A stretch of 49,294 nt of DNA from Nocardioides sp. GTDB lineage: Bacteria; Actinomycetota; Actinomycetes; Propionibacteriales; Nocardioidaceae. The notes under the pieces were generated by a model, which worked only from the letters and a program-made list of their open reading frames with translations, was not told where the DNA came from and searched no databases. Position 1 is the first letter of the stretch. Each line of letters opens with the position of its first letter. Below, in pieces: positions 8,655 to 16,760 of the stretch. Where the stretch lies: contig NZ_JANINT010000066.1 in assembly GCF_024509035.1 (NCBI RefSeq), forward strand, positions 1-49,294, in the 5' to 3' direction. The translations under genes were made by a program, and so were the position numbers.

Positions 8655-9971
8655 ATGGACCAGCAGCTGGTGCGTCGCCTCCGCGAGGAGGTCGCCGAGG
8701 TCCTGGCCCGGCAGCGTCGTGAGGACGCCTCGCGCGGGATGCCCGCCATGAGCGCCGAGGACGAGCGCCAGTTCGCCCGTGCGGTCGTGAGCCGGGTGCT
8801 GGACAGCTATGCCCGCGAGGAGGTCCGCGCCGGTCGCACGCCACCGAGCAGCGACGACGAGGCCGCGCTGGCCGAGGGCATCCACGCGGCGCTGTTCGGC
8901 GTGGGCCGTCTGCAGCCGCTCCTCGACGACCCCGAGGTCGAGAACATCGACATCAACGGGTGTGACCACGTGTTCATCGGCTACTCCGACGGCCGTGAGG
9001 AGCGGGGTGCCCCCGTCGCGGAGTCCGACGAGGAGCTCGTGGAGCTGGTCCAGACGCTGGGTGCCTACAGCGGCCTGACGAGCCGGCCGTTCGACACCGC
9101 CAACGCGCAGCTGGACATCCGGCTGCCCGACGGCTCCCGGCTCTCGGCGGTCCAGGGCGTGTGCCAGCGGCCGTCGATCTCGATCCGACGTGCCCGTCTG
9201 TCGCGGGTGAGTCTCGACATGCTGGTCGGCTACGGCAGCCTGTCGCCCGAGCTGGCGGCGTTCCTGTCCGCGGCGGTCCGGGCTCGCAAGAACATCATGA
9301 TCGCGGGCGCCACCAACGCCGGCAAGACGACGATGCTGCGCGCGCTCGCCAACGAGATCGAGCCCCACGAGCGGCTGATCACCGTCGAGCGTGCCCTCGA
9401 GCTCGGGCTCGGCGAGTTCCCCGACCTGCACCCCAACGTCGTGGCGTTCGAGGAGCGGCTGCCCAACTCCGAGGGTCAGGGCGCGATCGGCATGGCCGAC
9501 CTCGTGCGCCGCTCGCTGCGCATGAATCCCAGCCGGGTGATCGTCGGTGAGGTGCTGGGCGACGAGATCGTCACGATGCTCAACGCGATGAGCCAGGGCA
9601 ACGACGGCTCGCTGTCGACCATCCACGCGAACTCCTCGGCCGAGGTCTTCAACCGCATCTGCACCTACGCGATCCAGAGCGCGGAGCGGCTGCCTGCCGA
9701 GGCGACGATGATGCTGATCGGCGGCGCCATCGACTTCGTCGTCTTCGTCGAGCGGGTCAACACCTTCGCCGACGGCGGCACGCTGCGACGCATGGTCACC
9801 TCGGTGCGCGAGGTCAACGGCGTCGATGGGCGGGTGCTCTCGAGCGAGGTCTTCGCGATGGGGCCGGAGGGCGTGGCGGTGCCGGGTGCGGCGATCGCCT
9901 GCCTGGCCGACCTCGAGCGCGTGGGGTACGTGCCGGGTGCCGCGGCGACGTGGCTGGAGCCGGCGCGGTGA
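8655..9971 (+). CDS. tadA: Tad pilus secretion ATPase TadA/CpaF
   Basis: Walker A GATNAGKTTMLRAL, Asp box/Walker B NPSRVIVGEVLGDEIVTMLNAMSQGNDGSLSTIHANS. Confidence 0.92.
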   Translation: MDQQLVRRLREEVAEVLARQRREDASRGMPAMSAEDERQFARAVVSRVLDSYAREEVRAGRTPPSSDDEAALAEGIHAALFGVGRLQPLLDDPEVENIDINGCDHVFIGYSDGREERGAPVAESDEELVELVQTLGAYSGLTSRPFDTANAQLDIRLPDGSRLSAVQGVCQRPSISIRRARLSRVSLDMLVGYGSLSPELAAFLSAAVRARKNIMIAGATNAGKTTMLRALANEIEPHERLITVERALELGLGEFPDLHPNVVAFEERLPNSEGQGAIGMADLVRRSLRMNPSRVIVGEVLGDEIVTMLNAMSQGNDGSLSTIHANSSAEVFNRICTYAIQSAERLPAEATMMLIGGAIDFVVFVERVNTFADGGTLRRMVTSVREVNGVDGRVLSSEVFAMGPEGVAVPGAAIACLADLERVGYVPGAAATWLEPAR

Positions 9972-10846
9972 GCGGCGACGGACTGACCCCCGAGCTCCTG
10001 CTCGTCATCCTGTTGGGCGCGATCAGCGCCGGCGGGGTCGCGCTCCTGGTCCACGCGCTGATCCCGAGGGAGCCTTCCGCGGTGGCCGACGCGCCCTCCT
10101 CGCTCCTGGACTCCGTCCAGGCCCTGGGCCGCCGCGTGCCGGTCGCGGTGGCGGTCGGACTGCTGGTGCTGCTGGTGACGCGGTGGGTCATCGCGGCCGT
10201 GGCGCTCGGCGTGCTGATCCTGATCTGGGACCGGATGTTCGGCGGCGGTCGCGAGGCGCGGCAGAGCGTCGCGCGGATCGACGCGATGGCCGCGTGGACC
10301 GAGTCGCTGCGCGACACGATCGCCGGTGCGGTCGGCCTCGAGCAGGCCATCCCGGCGACGACGCATGCGGCCGCTCCGGCGATCCGCGACGAGCTCCAGG
10401 CACTCTCCGACAGGCTCCGGGTCCGCGTCCCGCTCCCGGAGGCGCTGCAGCGCTTCGCCGACGAGCTCGACGACTCCGGCGCCGACCTGATCATCGCGGC
10501 CCTGATCCTGAACTCACGTCTGCGTGGTCCGGGCCTGCGCGAGGTGCTCAGCTCGCTCGCCGACTCCGCCCGTGCGGAGCTGGACATGCGCCAGCGGGTG
10601 AACGCCGGTCGCCGGAGCACCGAGCGCAGCGTCCAGATCGTGATCGGGGTCTCCGTGCTCTTCGTGGTGCTCCTCGCCTTGTTCAACCCCGAGTACGTCG
10701 AGCCCTACGACAGCCCCGTCGGCCAGATGGTGCTCGCCGTCGTCCTGGGCTTCTTCGCCGCCGGGATCGTGTGGCTGCGACGGCTCTCGACCTTCGAGGT
10801 GCCGGCCCGCTTCCTGCGCAGCCGGTCGACGGGGGTGCGAGCCTGA
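9968..10846 (+). CDS. tadB: Tad secretion system inner-membrane protein TadB (type II secretion F family)
   Basis: GTG overlaps tadA stop; T2SSF-like core (LPEALQRFADELDDSGADLIIAALILNSRLRGPGLREVLSSLADSARAELDMRQRVNAGR) with C-terminal TMs. Confidence 0.85.
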   Translation: MSGDGLTPELLLVILLGAISAGGVALLVHALIPREPSAVADAPSSLLDSVQALGRRVPVAVAVGLLVLLVTRWVIAAVALGVLILIWDRMFGGGREARQSVARIDAMAAWTESLRDTIAGAVGLEQAIPATTHAAAPAIRDELQALSDRLRVRVPLPEALQRFADELDDSGADLIIAALILNSRLRGPGLREVLSSLADSARAELDMRQRVNAGRRSTERSVQIVIGVSVLFVVLLALFNPEYVEPYDSPVGQMVLAVVLGFFAAGIVWLRRLSTFEVPARFLRSRSTGVRA

Positions 10847-11763
10847 TGTCGCTCACGATCGCCATGCTCGGTGGCGCGGTCGCCGGACTCGGGCTGCTGC
10901 TCGCGGGCTACCTGCTGGTCCAGCCGGGCACCTCGGGTCCGGTGGCGCTCGCCCAGCTCGACGCGCGGTTGGCACGCGGTCGGCGTCAGGCGAACCTGAC
11001 CTCGGACCGACGTCACCAGGAGGAGTCGGCGCGGATGCGCCGCTTGGGTGCCGAGGTCAGCGACACCCTCGACAAGCGGGGCGTCCGGCTGCCGGGCTCG
11101 ATCGGGCCGGCGCTCGCCCTGGTCGGGCAGTCGCGGGAGATGTTCCTGGCGCAGAGCATCGTGGGAGCCCTCGTGGGGTTCCTCGCTCCCGTCATCGCGC
11201 TGTCGCCGCTGATCGCGGTGGGCGCCGTCAGCCTGGTCGTCCCGCTGTGGGTGATGCTCATCGGCGCTGCTGTCGGGCTCGTGCTGCCGTACCTCCAGGT
11301 CAAGAGCAAGGCCGAGGACCGTCGCCGCGACTTCCGCCACGTCGTGTCGTCGTTCCTCGATCTCGTGTCGATGAACCTCGCCGGTGGCCGCGGTGTCCCC
11401 GAGGCGCTGCAGGCGGCGGCCTCCATCTCGGACAGCTGGGCGATGGTCCGGATCCGAGACACGCTCGAGGCGGCCCGCCTGCAGGGCGTGACACCGTGGG
11501 CGGCGCTGGGTGTCCTCGGCGACGAGGTGGACGTCGATGAGCTGCGCGACCTCTCGGCGGCGCTGGCGTTGGTGGCCGAGGACGGCGCCAAGGTGCGCGA
11601 CTCGCTGAGCGCACGTGCGGCCTCGATGCGTCGCCGGGAGCTGGCCGACACCGAGGGCCGCGCGGCCGCCCGGTCCCAGTCGATGCTGGTCGCACAGCTG
11701 CTGCTCTGCGTCGGCTTCCTGCTGTTCTTGATGTACCCGGCCGTCGCCAAGGTGCTCGCCTGA
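10846..11763 (+). CDS. tadC: Tad secretion system inner-membrane protein TadC (type II secretion F family)
   Basis: ATG overlaps tadB stop (TGATG); T2SSF-like core (HVVSSFLDLVSMNLAGGRGVPEALQAAASISDSWAMVRIRDTLEAARLQGVTPWAALGVLGDEVDVDELRDLSAAL). Confidence 0.85.
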   Translation: MSLTIAMLGGAVAGLGLLLAGYLLVQPGTSGPVALAQLDARLARGRRQANLTSDRRHQEESARMRRLGAEVSDTLDKRGVRLPGSIGPALALVGQSREMFLAQSIVGALVGFLAPVIALSPLIAVGAVSLVVPLWVMLIGAAVGLVLPYLQVKSKAEDRRRDFRHVVSSFLDLVSMNLAGGRGVPEALQAAASISDSWAMVRIRDTLEAARLQGVTPWAALGVLGDEVDVDELRDLSAALALVAEDGAKVRDSLSARAASMRRRELADTEGRAAARSQSMLVAQLLLCVGFLLFLMYPAVAKVLA

Positions 11764-11796
11764 ATTCGCACGCCCGTCCAGGGATTGAAAACCGCT

Positions 11797-11816
11797 GCCG
11801 GGGGAAGGCTCCCGGC
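11797..11816 (+). terminator. GC-rich stem-loop between tadC and the Flp pilin gene (possible partial terminator, processing or stability element)
   Basis: GCCGGG-GGAAGGCT-CCCGGC, no U-tract; lies in the longest gap of the tad operon. Confidence 0.5.
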
Positions 11817-11848
11817 GACCGTCACAGAACTTCAAGGAGACGACGACC

Positions 11849-12046
11849 ATGATCCAGCCCCAGCTCCAGTTGCTGTGCCTGCTCCTCTCGGCACACGTGA
11901 GCAAGGCGCGCAGGTCAGAGCGGGGCGCGAGCTCGGTGGAGTGGGTCGTGATCACGGCCCTCCTCGTCGCGATCGCTGCCGGGGCCGGCCTGCTCATCAA
12001 GGACAAGATCACCAACAAGGCGAGCTCGATCGATCTCGGCAAGTGA
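11849..12046 (+). CDS. flp: Flp/Fap-type pilin
   Basis: Class III signal ...RSERG|ASSVEWVVITALLVAIAAGAGLLIKDKI; RBS caaggag upstream. Confidence 0.85.
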   Translation: MIQPQLQLLCLLLSAHVSKARRSERGASSVEWVVITALLVAIAAGAGLLIKDKITNKASSIDLGK

Positions 12047-12074
12047 TCGGCGAGCCCTCGGACACGCCACGTCG

Positions 12075-12509
12075 ATGCGCCTTCGCCACCGTCCCGGACC
12101 CGGTCGTCTCCTAGACCGCGCGCCAGCGCGTCGCCGTGACGAGCGGGGCGTGTCGTCGGTGGAGCTGGTGCTCTACACGCCGTTGCTGATGTTCGCGATC
12201 TTCCTGGTCGTGCAGTTCGCGATGGTCTACCTCGGCAACAACGCGGCCTCGGCGGTCGCCCGCGAGGCAGCCCGCGTGGCCCGCACGACCGGGGATCCCG
12301 GTCAGGCCCACCAGGCCGGTGTCCAGTACGCCGCCAACATCGGCAAGGGCGTGCTGGAGGACTACGACGTGAAGGTGACGATGCTCGACAACGGCGAACG
12401 CGTGCGGGTCACGGTGACCGGGCACGCCCAGGAGATCTCGCCGGTCGGCGTGCCGCGGGTCAGCCAGACCGTCGAGGGCCCGGTCGAGCGGTTCGTGGAG
12501 TCGCCATGA
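12075..12509 (+). CDS. TadE-like pseudopilin
   Basis: RRDERG|VSSVELVLYTPLLMFAIFLVVQFAMVYLGNNAASAVAREAARVA. Confidence 0.85.
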   Translation: MRLRHRPGPGRLLDRAPARRRDERGVSSVELVLYTPLLMFAIFLVVQFAMVYLGNNAASAVAREAARVARTTGDPGQAHQAGVQYAANIGKGVLEDYDVKVTMLDNGERVRVTVTGHAQEISPVGVPRVSQTVEGPVERFVESP

Positions 12510-12937
12510 GCTGGTGCTCTCGAGTGCGAGCGCGGCTCCGGGCGGCGGACGAGCGGGGGTCGATGGCCGTCGAGGTCGTGCTCATGACGCCGGTGCTCGT
12601 CGCGTTCCTGCTGCTCGTGGTCGCCTTCGGTCGCTACGTAGCCGTCCAGGGCGACATGGAGGCGGCGGCCCGCGACGCCGCACGAGAGGCCTCGCTGCAG
12701 GTCTCCAGCGGTGCAGCGTCCGACGCAGCCCGCAAGGTCGTCAACGACTCGCTCGACGACGGCACCGACTGCACCCAGATCTCGGTCGGCGGCGCGTGGC
12801 GGCCCGGAGGTGAGGTGGTGGTGCGGATGCACTGCGACGTCTCGCTGTCCGGTCTCGGCCTCATCGGCCTGCCAGGAAGCGTCGGGATCGACACCGAGAG
12901 CGCCGTCCCGCTCGACCCGTACCGGAGGTACGAATGA
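12506..12937 (+). CDS. TadE/G-like pseudopilin
   Basis: ADERG|SMAVEVVLMTPVLVAFLLLVVAFGRYVAVQGDMEAAARDAAREASL; ATGA overlap with previous gene. Confidence 0.8.
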   Translation: MSWCSRVRARLRAADERGSMAVEVVLMTPVLVAFLLLVVAFGRYVAVQGDMEAAARDAAREASLQVSSGAASDAARKVVNDSLDDGTDCTQISVGGAWRPGGEVVVRMHCDVSLSGLGLIGLPGSVGIDTESAVPLDPYRRYE

Positions 12938-13347
12938 ACCGTCCACGTCCACGCCGCGACGAGCGCGGCACCGCCACCGCCTTCGTGGTCGGGATGGCCG
13001 TCGTGCTGCTCGCCTGCGCCGGTCTGGTGGTCGACGGCGGCACCGCACTGAACGCCCGGATGCGACTGGCCGACGACGTCGAGCAGGCCGCACGCGCCGG
13101 CGCCCAGGAGATCGACGTCGCCACACTGCGCGACACCGGAGATGTCGTGCTCGACTCGGGCGCGGCTGAGAACCGGGCGCGCAGCTATCTGCTCGGCCGG
13201 GGCTACACCGTCGGGTCGGTGCACGCCGGTCAGGACTCGGTCCAGGTCTCGGCGACCTACAAGGCACCGACCAAGCTGTTGAACCTGATCAGCATCGACT
13301 CGTTCACGGTGAACGCGTCCGCGACGGCCGAGGCGGTGACCGAGTGA
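12934..13347 (+). CDS. TadG-like (Flp pilus-assembly) protein
   Basis: RRDERG|TATAFVVGMAVVLLACAGLVVDGGTALNARMRLADDVEQAARAGAQ; overlaps neighbours. Confidence 0.8.
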   Translation: MNRPRPRRDERGTATAFVVGMAVVLLACAGLVVDGGTALNARMRLADDVEQAARAGAQEIDVATLRDTGDVVLDSGAAENRARSYLLGRGYTVGSVHAGQDSVQVSATYKAPTKLLNLISIDSFTVNASATAEAVTE

Positions 13348-16070
13348 CCACCGCACCCCCCACCCGCGGACCGGAGCGGTTCGCCGCTGCTCCTGTCGCC
13401 CCGGTCCGGCGCTCGCCGCTGACCGCGGTCGGTGCCGGCCTCGCCCTGCTGCTCCTCGTCGTCGGCGTGCCGGCGACGCTGCTCGTGCTGACCGGCACGC
13501 CGCCGTACCCCCACGGGCTGCCGGACCGTGACGACCTGACCCAGCCGCTCTCGGTCGACGCGCTCTTCGTCGTCCTGCTCGCGGTCGTGTGGCTCGCCTG
13601 GCTGCAGTTCACCTGGTGCGTCCTCGTCGAGGTCCTCAGCCTGTTGCGCGGTGGCGGCCTGCCCCGGCCGGTGCCGCTCGCCGGCCGCTCCCAGGCTCTG
13701 GCCCGCGCCCTGGTGGGCAGCGTGCTCGTCGGGGCGACCCTGATCGGCAGCGCCGGAGGAGCCACGGCGGCCACGCTCGACGACGCCCCGCCCACCGGTG
13801 CTGCCGTGAGCAGCGTCGTCGACGCCGGCGTCCGGTCCGCGGACGACGCCGGTCCCGGCGCCGCCGACCAGCACGCCGAGGATCAGCAGCGACCCGCGCA
13901 GCGGATGGAGCACGTCCCGGGCGTGCCCTCCGACATGACCGACGTCATCGGCCACAAGGTCGTCATCGTGCAGCCGCCCGACGGGCGCTACCACGACAAC
14001 CTCTGGGACATCGCCGAACGCCACCTCGGCGACGGCCGGCGCTGGAAGGAGATCTTCAACCTCAACGAGGGTCGCGACCAGCCCGACGGACAGCAGCTGG
14101 TCCTCGGCCGGCTGATCCAGCCGGGATGGGTCTTGATCATGCCCGGCGACGCCGTCGACGCGCCCCGGGTGCACGCCGTCCCCGATGACGCACCCGACCC
14201 GGCACCGCAGCACCACCAGCACCAGGGTGGCGACCGGGTCGACAGCACGACGGACGCCGTCACCGAAGCCAGCACCGGCGACCTGCGCGGCGGGCTCCTG
14301 GCCGGCGGCCTGCTCGCGGCAGCCCTGACCGGCCTGATCGCCGTCGAGCGCCGTCGGCGGCGCAGCAGCGACCCCCACGGCGCCGGACTGGACGCCGAGG
14401 TGGCACTGCGTGCCGGCGCGGACCCCGAGCGGGTGACCCGGCTCGACCGGGCGCTGCGCTCCCTGAGCGCCACCTGCCGCACCGAGCGGATCGCGCTCCC
14501 GCAGGTCTACGCGGTGGCGGTGAGCGACGACGCCGTCGAGCTCCGGCTCGCGCCGGCCGCTCCGTCCGCTCCCGCACCGTGGTCGGTGCGCGACGACGGC
14601 CGGCGCTGGCGTCTCGAGCGGGACGCCGAGCTGCCCGGCGACCTCGGCCACGCGCCGTACCCCGGCCTGGTGTGCCTGGGGCGCGACGACGACGGTGCCG
14701 ACCTGCTCGTCGACCTCGAGGCGGTCGCCGGACCCCTGTGCGTGGGCGGTGACCCCGACGTGGCCCGCCAGGTCGTCTCCGCCCTGGCCGTCCAGCTGGC
14801 CACGGCGCCGTGGTCGGACCAGCAGCGGGTCTGGGGACACCGGCTCACGCCGGCACTCGCGGCGGTCGCGGGGGAGTCGCTGACGCTGCTCGACGACGTC
14901 GACCCGCTGCTCGTGGGCTGGTCCGAGCGTGCGGTCCACCGTCCGGCCGAGGACGTGCTCAGCGGCCGGCTGGGTCGCCACCCGGGCACGGTGCCGCAGT
15001 ACCTCGTGCTCGGCGAGCGGCCCGACGACCACGTGATCTCCCGGCTGCACGGCCTGACCGGCGCCGACGCGCGCGGCGTCGGCGTGCTCTCGACCGGCGC
15101 CCTCCCCGGGGCCCGGTGGACGATGCGGGTCGACGACGCCGGCCGGCTCACGCTGCCGCTGCTCGACCTCGAGGTCGAGGCGGTCCGGCTCACCGACGAG
15201 ATGGTCGACTCCCTGGCCGAGCTGTTCGCCTCGGTGCGCACCGACGAGCCCGCCCCGACCGGCCGGCCCCGCGTGCCGGACGTAGCCCACCCGACCGACG
15301 ACGGGCACTGGCGTGCGGCGCCGGTGCGCATCGGTGTCCTCGGTCCGCTCGAGCTGACCGCGGCCGGCAGCATCGACTCCTCCCGCCTCGAGCTCGCGAT
15401 CGAGGTCGTGACGTTCCTGGCCCTGCAGCCTGCTCCCGTGCACGCCAGCGTCGTCGGCGCGTCCGTGTGGCCCCGTGGTGTCACCCCCGAGGTCCGTGAC
15501 GCCACGATCGCGCGGGCCCGCGACTGGCTCGGCTCGGATCCCGACGGCAATGCCCTCCTCCGCGAGAACGCCGAGGGCCGCCTCTACCTCGCTCGGGACG
15601 TCGCGGTGGACTGGCACGCCCTGTGCACGTTGCTGGAGCGCTCGCGCAACGCCACGTTCCGCGAGGAGTGCGAGCTGCTGCGGCGCGCGCTGCAGCTGGT
15701 TCGTGGGCCGCTCCTCGAGGACCGCCCGGCCGGGCGCTACTCGTGGCTGCCGCGCACCCGCATCGAACGTCAGGCCGAGGACGCTGTCGTCGATGCCGCG
15801 CTCCGGGTCGCCGAGCTGACCACCAACGACGACCCCGAGGGTGCGGCCGCCGCGTGCCGGGCCGCCCTGCGGCTCGCACCGACCGCGCAGCCGGTGTGGC
15901 GTGCGCTGCTGCTCGCCGAGCACCGTCGACCCGACGGACCGGGCACGGCCCGCGTGGTCGAGGAGCTCGTGGAGGTACTGCAGCAGGCGGGCGCCCCGTT
16001 GGACGCCGAGACCGAGGCGCTGGTCGTGGAGCTGCTGCCGGAGGGGCCGGGCGAGGAAGCCACGGCCTGA
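13344..16070 (+). CDS. Membrane protein with LysM-like domain and C-terminal BTAD/SARP-like domain
   Basis: Three N-terminal TM segments, LysM-like YHDNLWDIAERHLGDGRRWKEIFNLNEGRDQPDGQQLVLGRLIQPGWVLIMPGD, a fourth TM (LLAGGLLAAALTGLIAVERRRRR), then C-terminal VRIGVLGPLELTA...VVGASVWPRGVTPEVRDATIARARDWLG and helical BTAD-type repeats. Confidence 0.8.
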   Translation: MTTAPPTRGPERFAAAPVAPVRRSPLTAVGAGLALLLLVVGVPATLLVLTGTPPYPHGLPDRDDLTQPLSVDALFVVLLAVVWLAWLQFTWCVLVEVLSLLRGGGLPRPVPLAGRSQALARALVGSVLVGATLIGSAGGATAATLDDAPPTGAAVSSVVDAGVRSADDAGPGAADQHAEDQQRPAQRMEHVPGVPSDMTDVIGHKVVIVQPPDGRYHDNLWDIAERHLGDGRRWKEIFNLNEGRDQPDGQQLVLGRLIQPGWVLIMPGDAVDAPRVHAVPDDAPDPAPQHHQHQGGDRVDSTTDAVTEASTGDLRGGLLAGGLLAAALTGLIAVERRRRRSSDPHGAGLDAEVALRAGADPERVTRLDRALRSLSATCRTERIALPQVYAVAVSDDAVELRLAPAAPSAPAPWSVRDDGRRWRLERDAELPGDLGHAPYPGLVCLGRDDDGADLLVDLEAVAGPLCVGGDPDVARQVVSALAVQLATAPWSDQQRVWGHRLTPALAAVAGESLTLLDDVDPLLVGWSERAVHRPAEDVLSGRLGRHPGTVPQYLVLGERPDDHVISRLHGLTGADARGVGVLSTGALPGARWTMRVDDAGRLTLPLLDLEVEAVRLTDEMVDSLAELFASVRTDEPAPTGRPRVPDVAHPTDDGHWRAAPVRIGVLGPLELTAAGSIDSSRLELAIEVVTFLALQPAPVHASVVGASVWPRGVTPEVRDATIARARDWLGSDPDGNALLRENAEGRLYLARDVAVDWHALCTLLERSRNATFREECELLRRALQLVRGPLLEDRPAGRYSWLPRTRIERQAEDAVVDAALRVAELTTNDDPEGAAAACRAALRLAPTAQPVWRALLLAEHRRPDGPGTARVVEELVEVLQQAGAPLDAETEALVVELLPEGPGEEATA

Positions 16071-16079
16071 CGGGGTGCG

Positions 16080-16760
16080 CTACGCGTCTCGCGTGGCGTC
16101 GTAGACGTCGTCGATCTGCTCGACGAGACCGTCGAGGTCGTCCCACTCCTGACGCTGCTTCGCGCTCTTGTTGCTGTCCTCCTGCATGCGATCCACGAAG
16201 CGCGTCACCTGGTCACTGGGGTCGGTGACGTTGCCGGTGTGATGGGCGAGGTAGTCCTCGAAGCCCGTCGGCTCGCCGAAGTAGGCGCGGTAGAGCTCGA
16301 AGGCGACCACCGTCTTCATGCCGTTGGCGGAGCCGGGCTCGTCGGCGTCGGCCGCCCAGAGGCTGCCGATCAGCAGCCCGGCGCGCTTGACGGCATCGCT
16401 CTGGTCCACCGCCTCACCGGTGCGCGTGGCCCAGTCGGAGAGGACGGCCAGCTGTCCGGTCCGCGCCGAATCCTTGTCCTCGGCCGCGTCGGTGAAAGCG
16501 CCGGCGAGGGCGTCCTCACGATCGCCTTGATCGAGCTCGTCGAGGGCGCAGTCGAGCGTGCCGGGCTGCTCCCAGAACGCGAGCTGCTCCTCCTCGTCCC
16601 AGTCCTTGCTGCCGTCCAGGCTGGCTCCCGCTTCCGTCACGCACGAGCGGAACCCATCGTCGTCCGCGACGGTGCCGATGCCGTCGGAGGAGCACCCACC
16701 GAGCAGCACGAGGGCTGCCACCGCTGACAGGGCCAGCGAGGCGGGTGTGGCGGCAGCCAC
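16080..16760 (-). CDS. Lipoprotein whose C-terminus is paralogous to the upstream WXG100-headed protein
   Basis: GTG at 16760 overlaps stop of upstream gene; VAAATPASLALSAVAALVLLGGCSSDG lipobox; C-terminal VVAFELYRAYFGEPTGFEDYLAHHTGNVTD...RFVDRMQEDSNKSAKQRQEWDDLDGLVEQIDD. Confidence 0.8.
   Translation of the reverse strand: MAAATPASLALSAVAALVLLGGCSSDGIGTVADDDGFRSCVTEAGASLDGSKDWDEEEQLAFWEQPGTLDCALDELDQGDREDALAGAFTDAAEDKDSARTGQLAVLSDWATRTGEAVDQSDAVKRAGLLIGSLWAADADEPGSANGMKTVVAFELYRAYFGEPTGFEDYLAHHTGNVTDPSDQVTRFVDRMQEDSNKSAKQRQEWDDLDGLVEQIDDVYDATRDA

Noticed and set aside
6969-9626. Continuation of the 2413-aa minus-strand ORF across the tad genes
   Set aside because: Antisense to well-supported CpaB/TadZ/TadA coding sequence; low-complexity R/G/H-rich translation typical of high-GC shadow ORFs. 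Only 2385-6968 retained.
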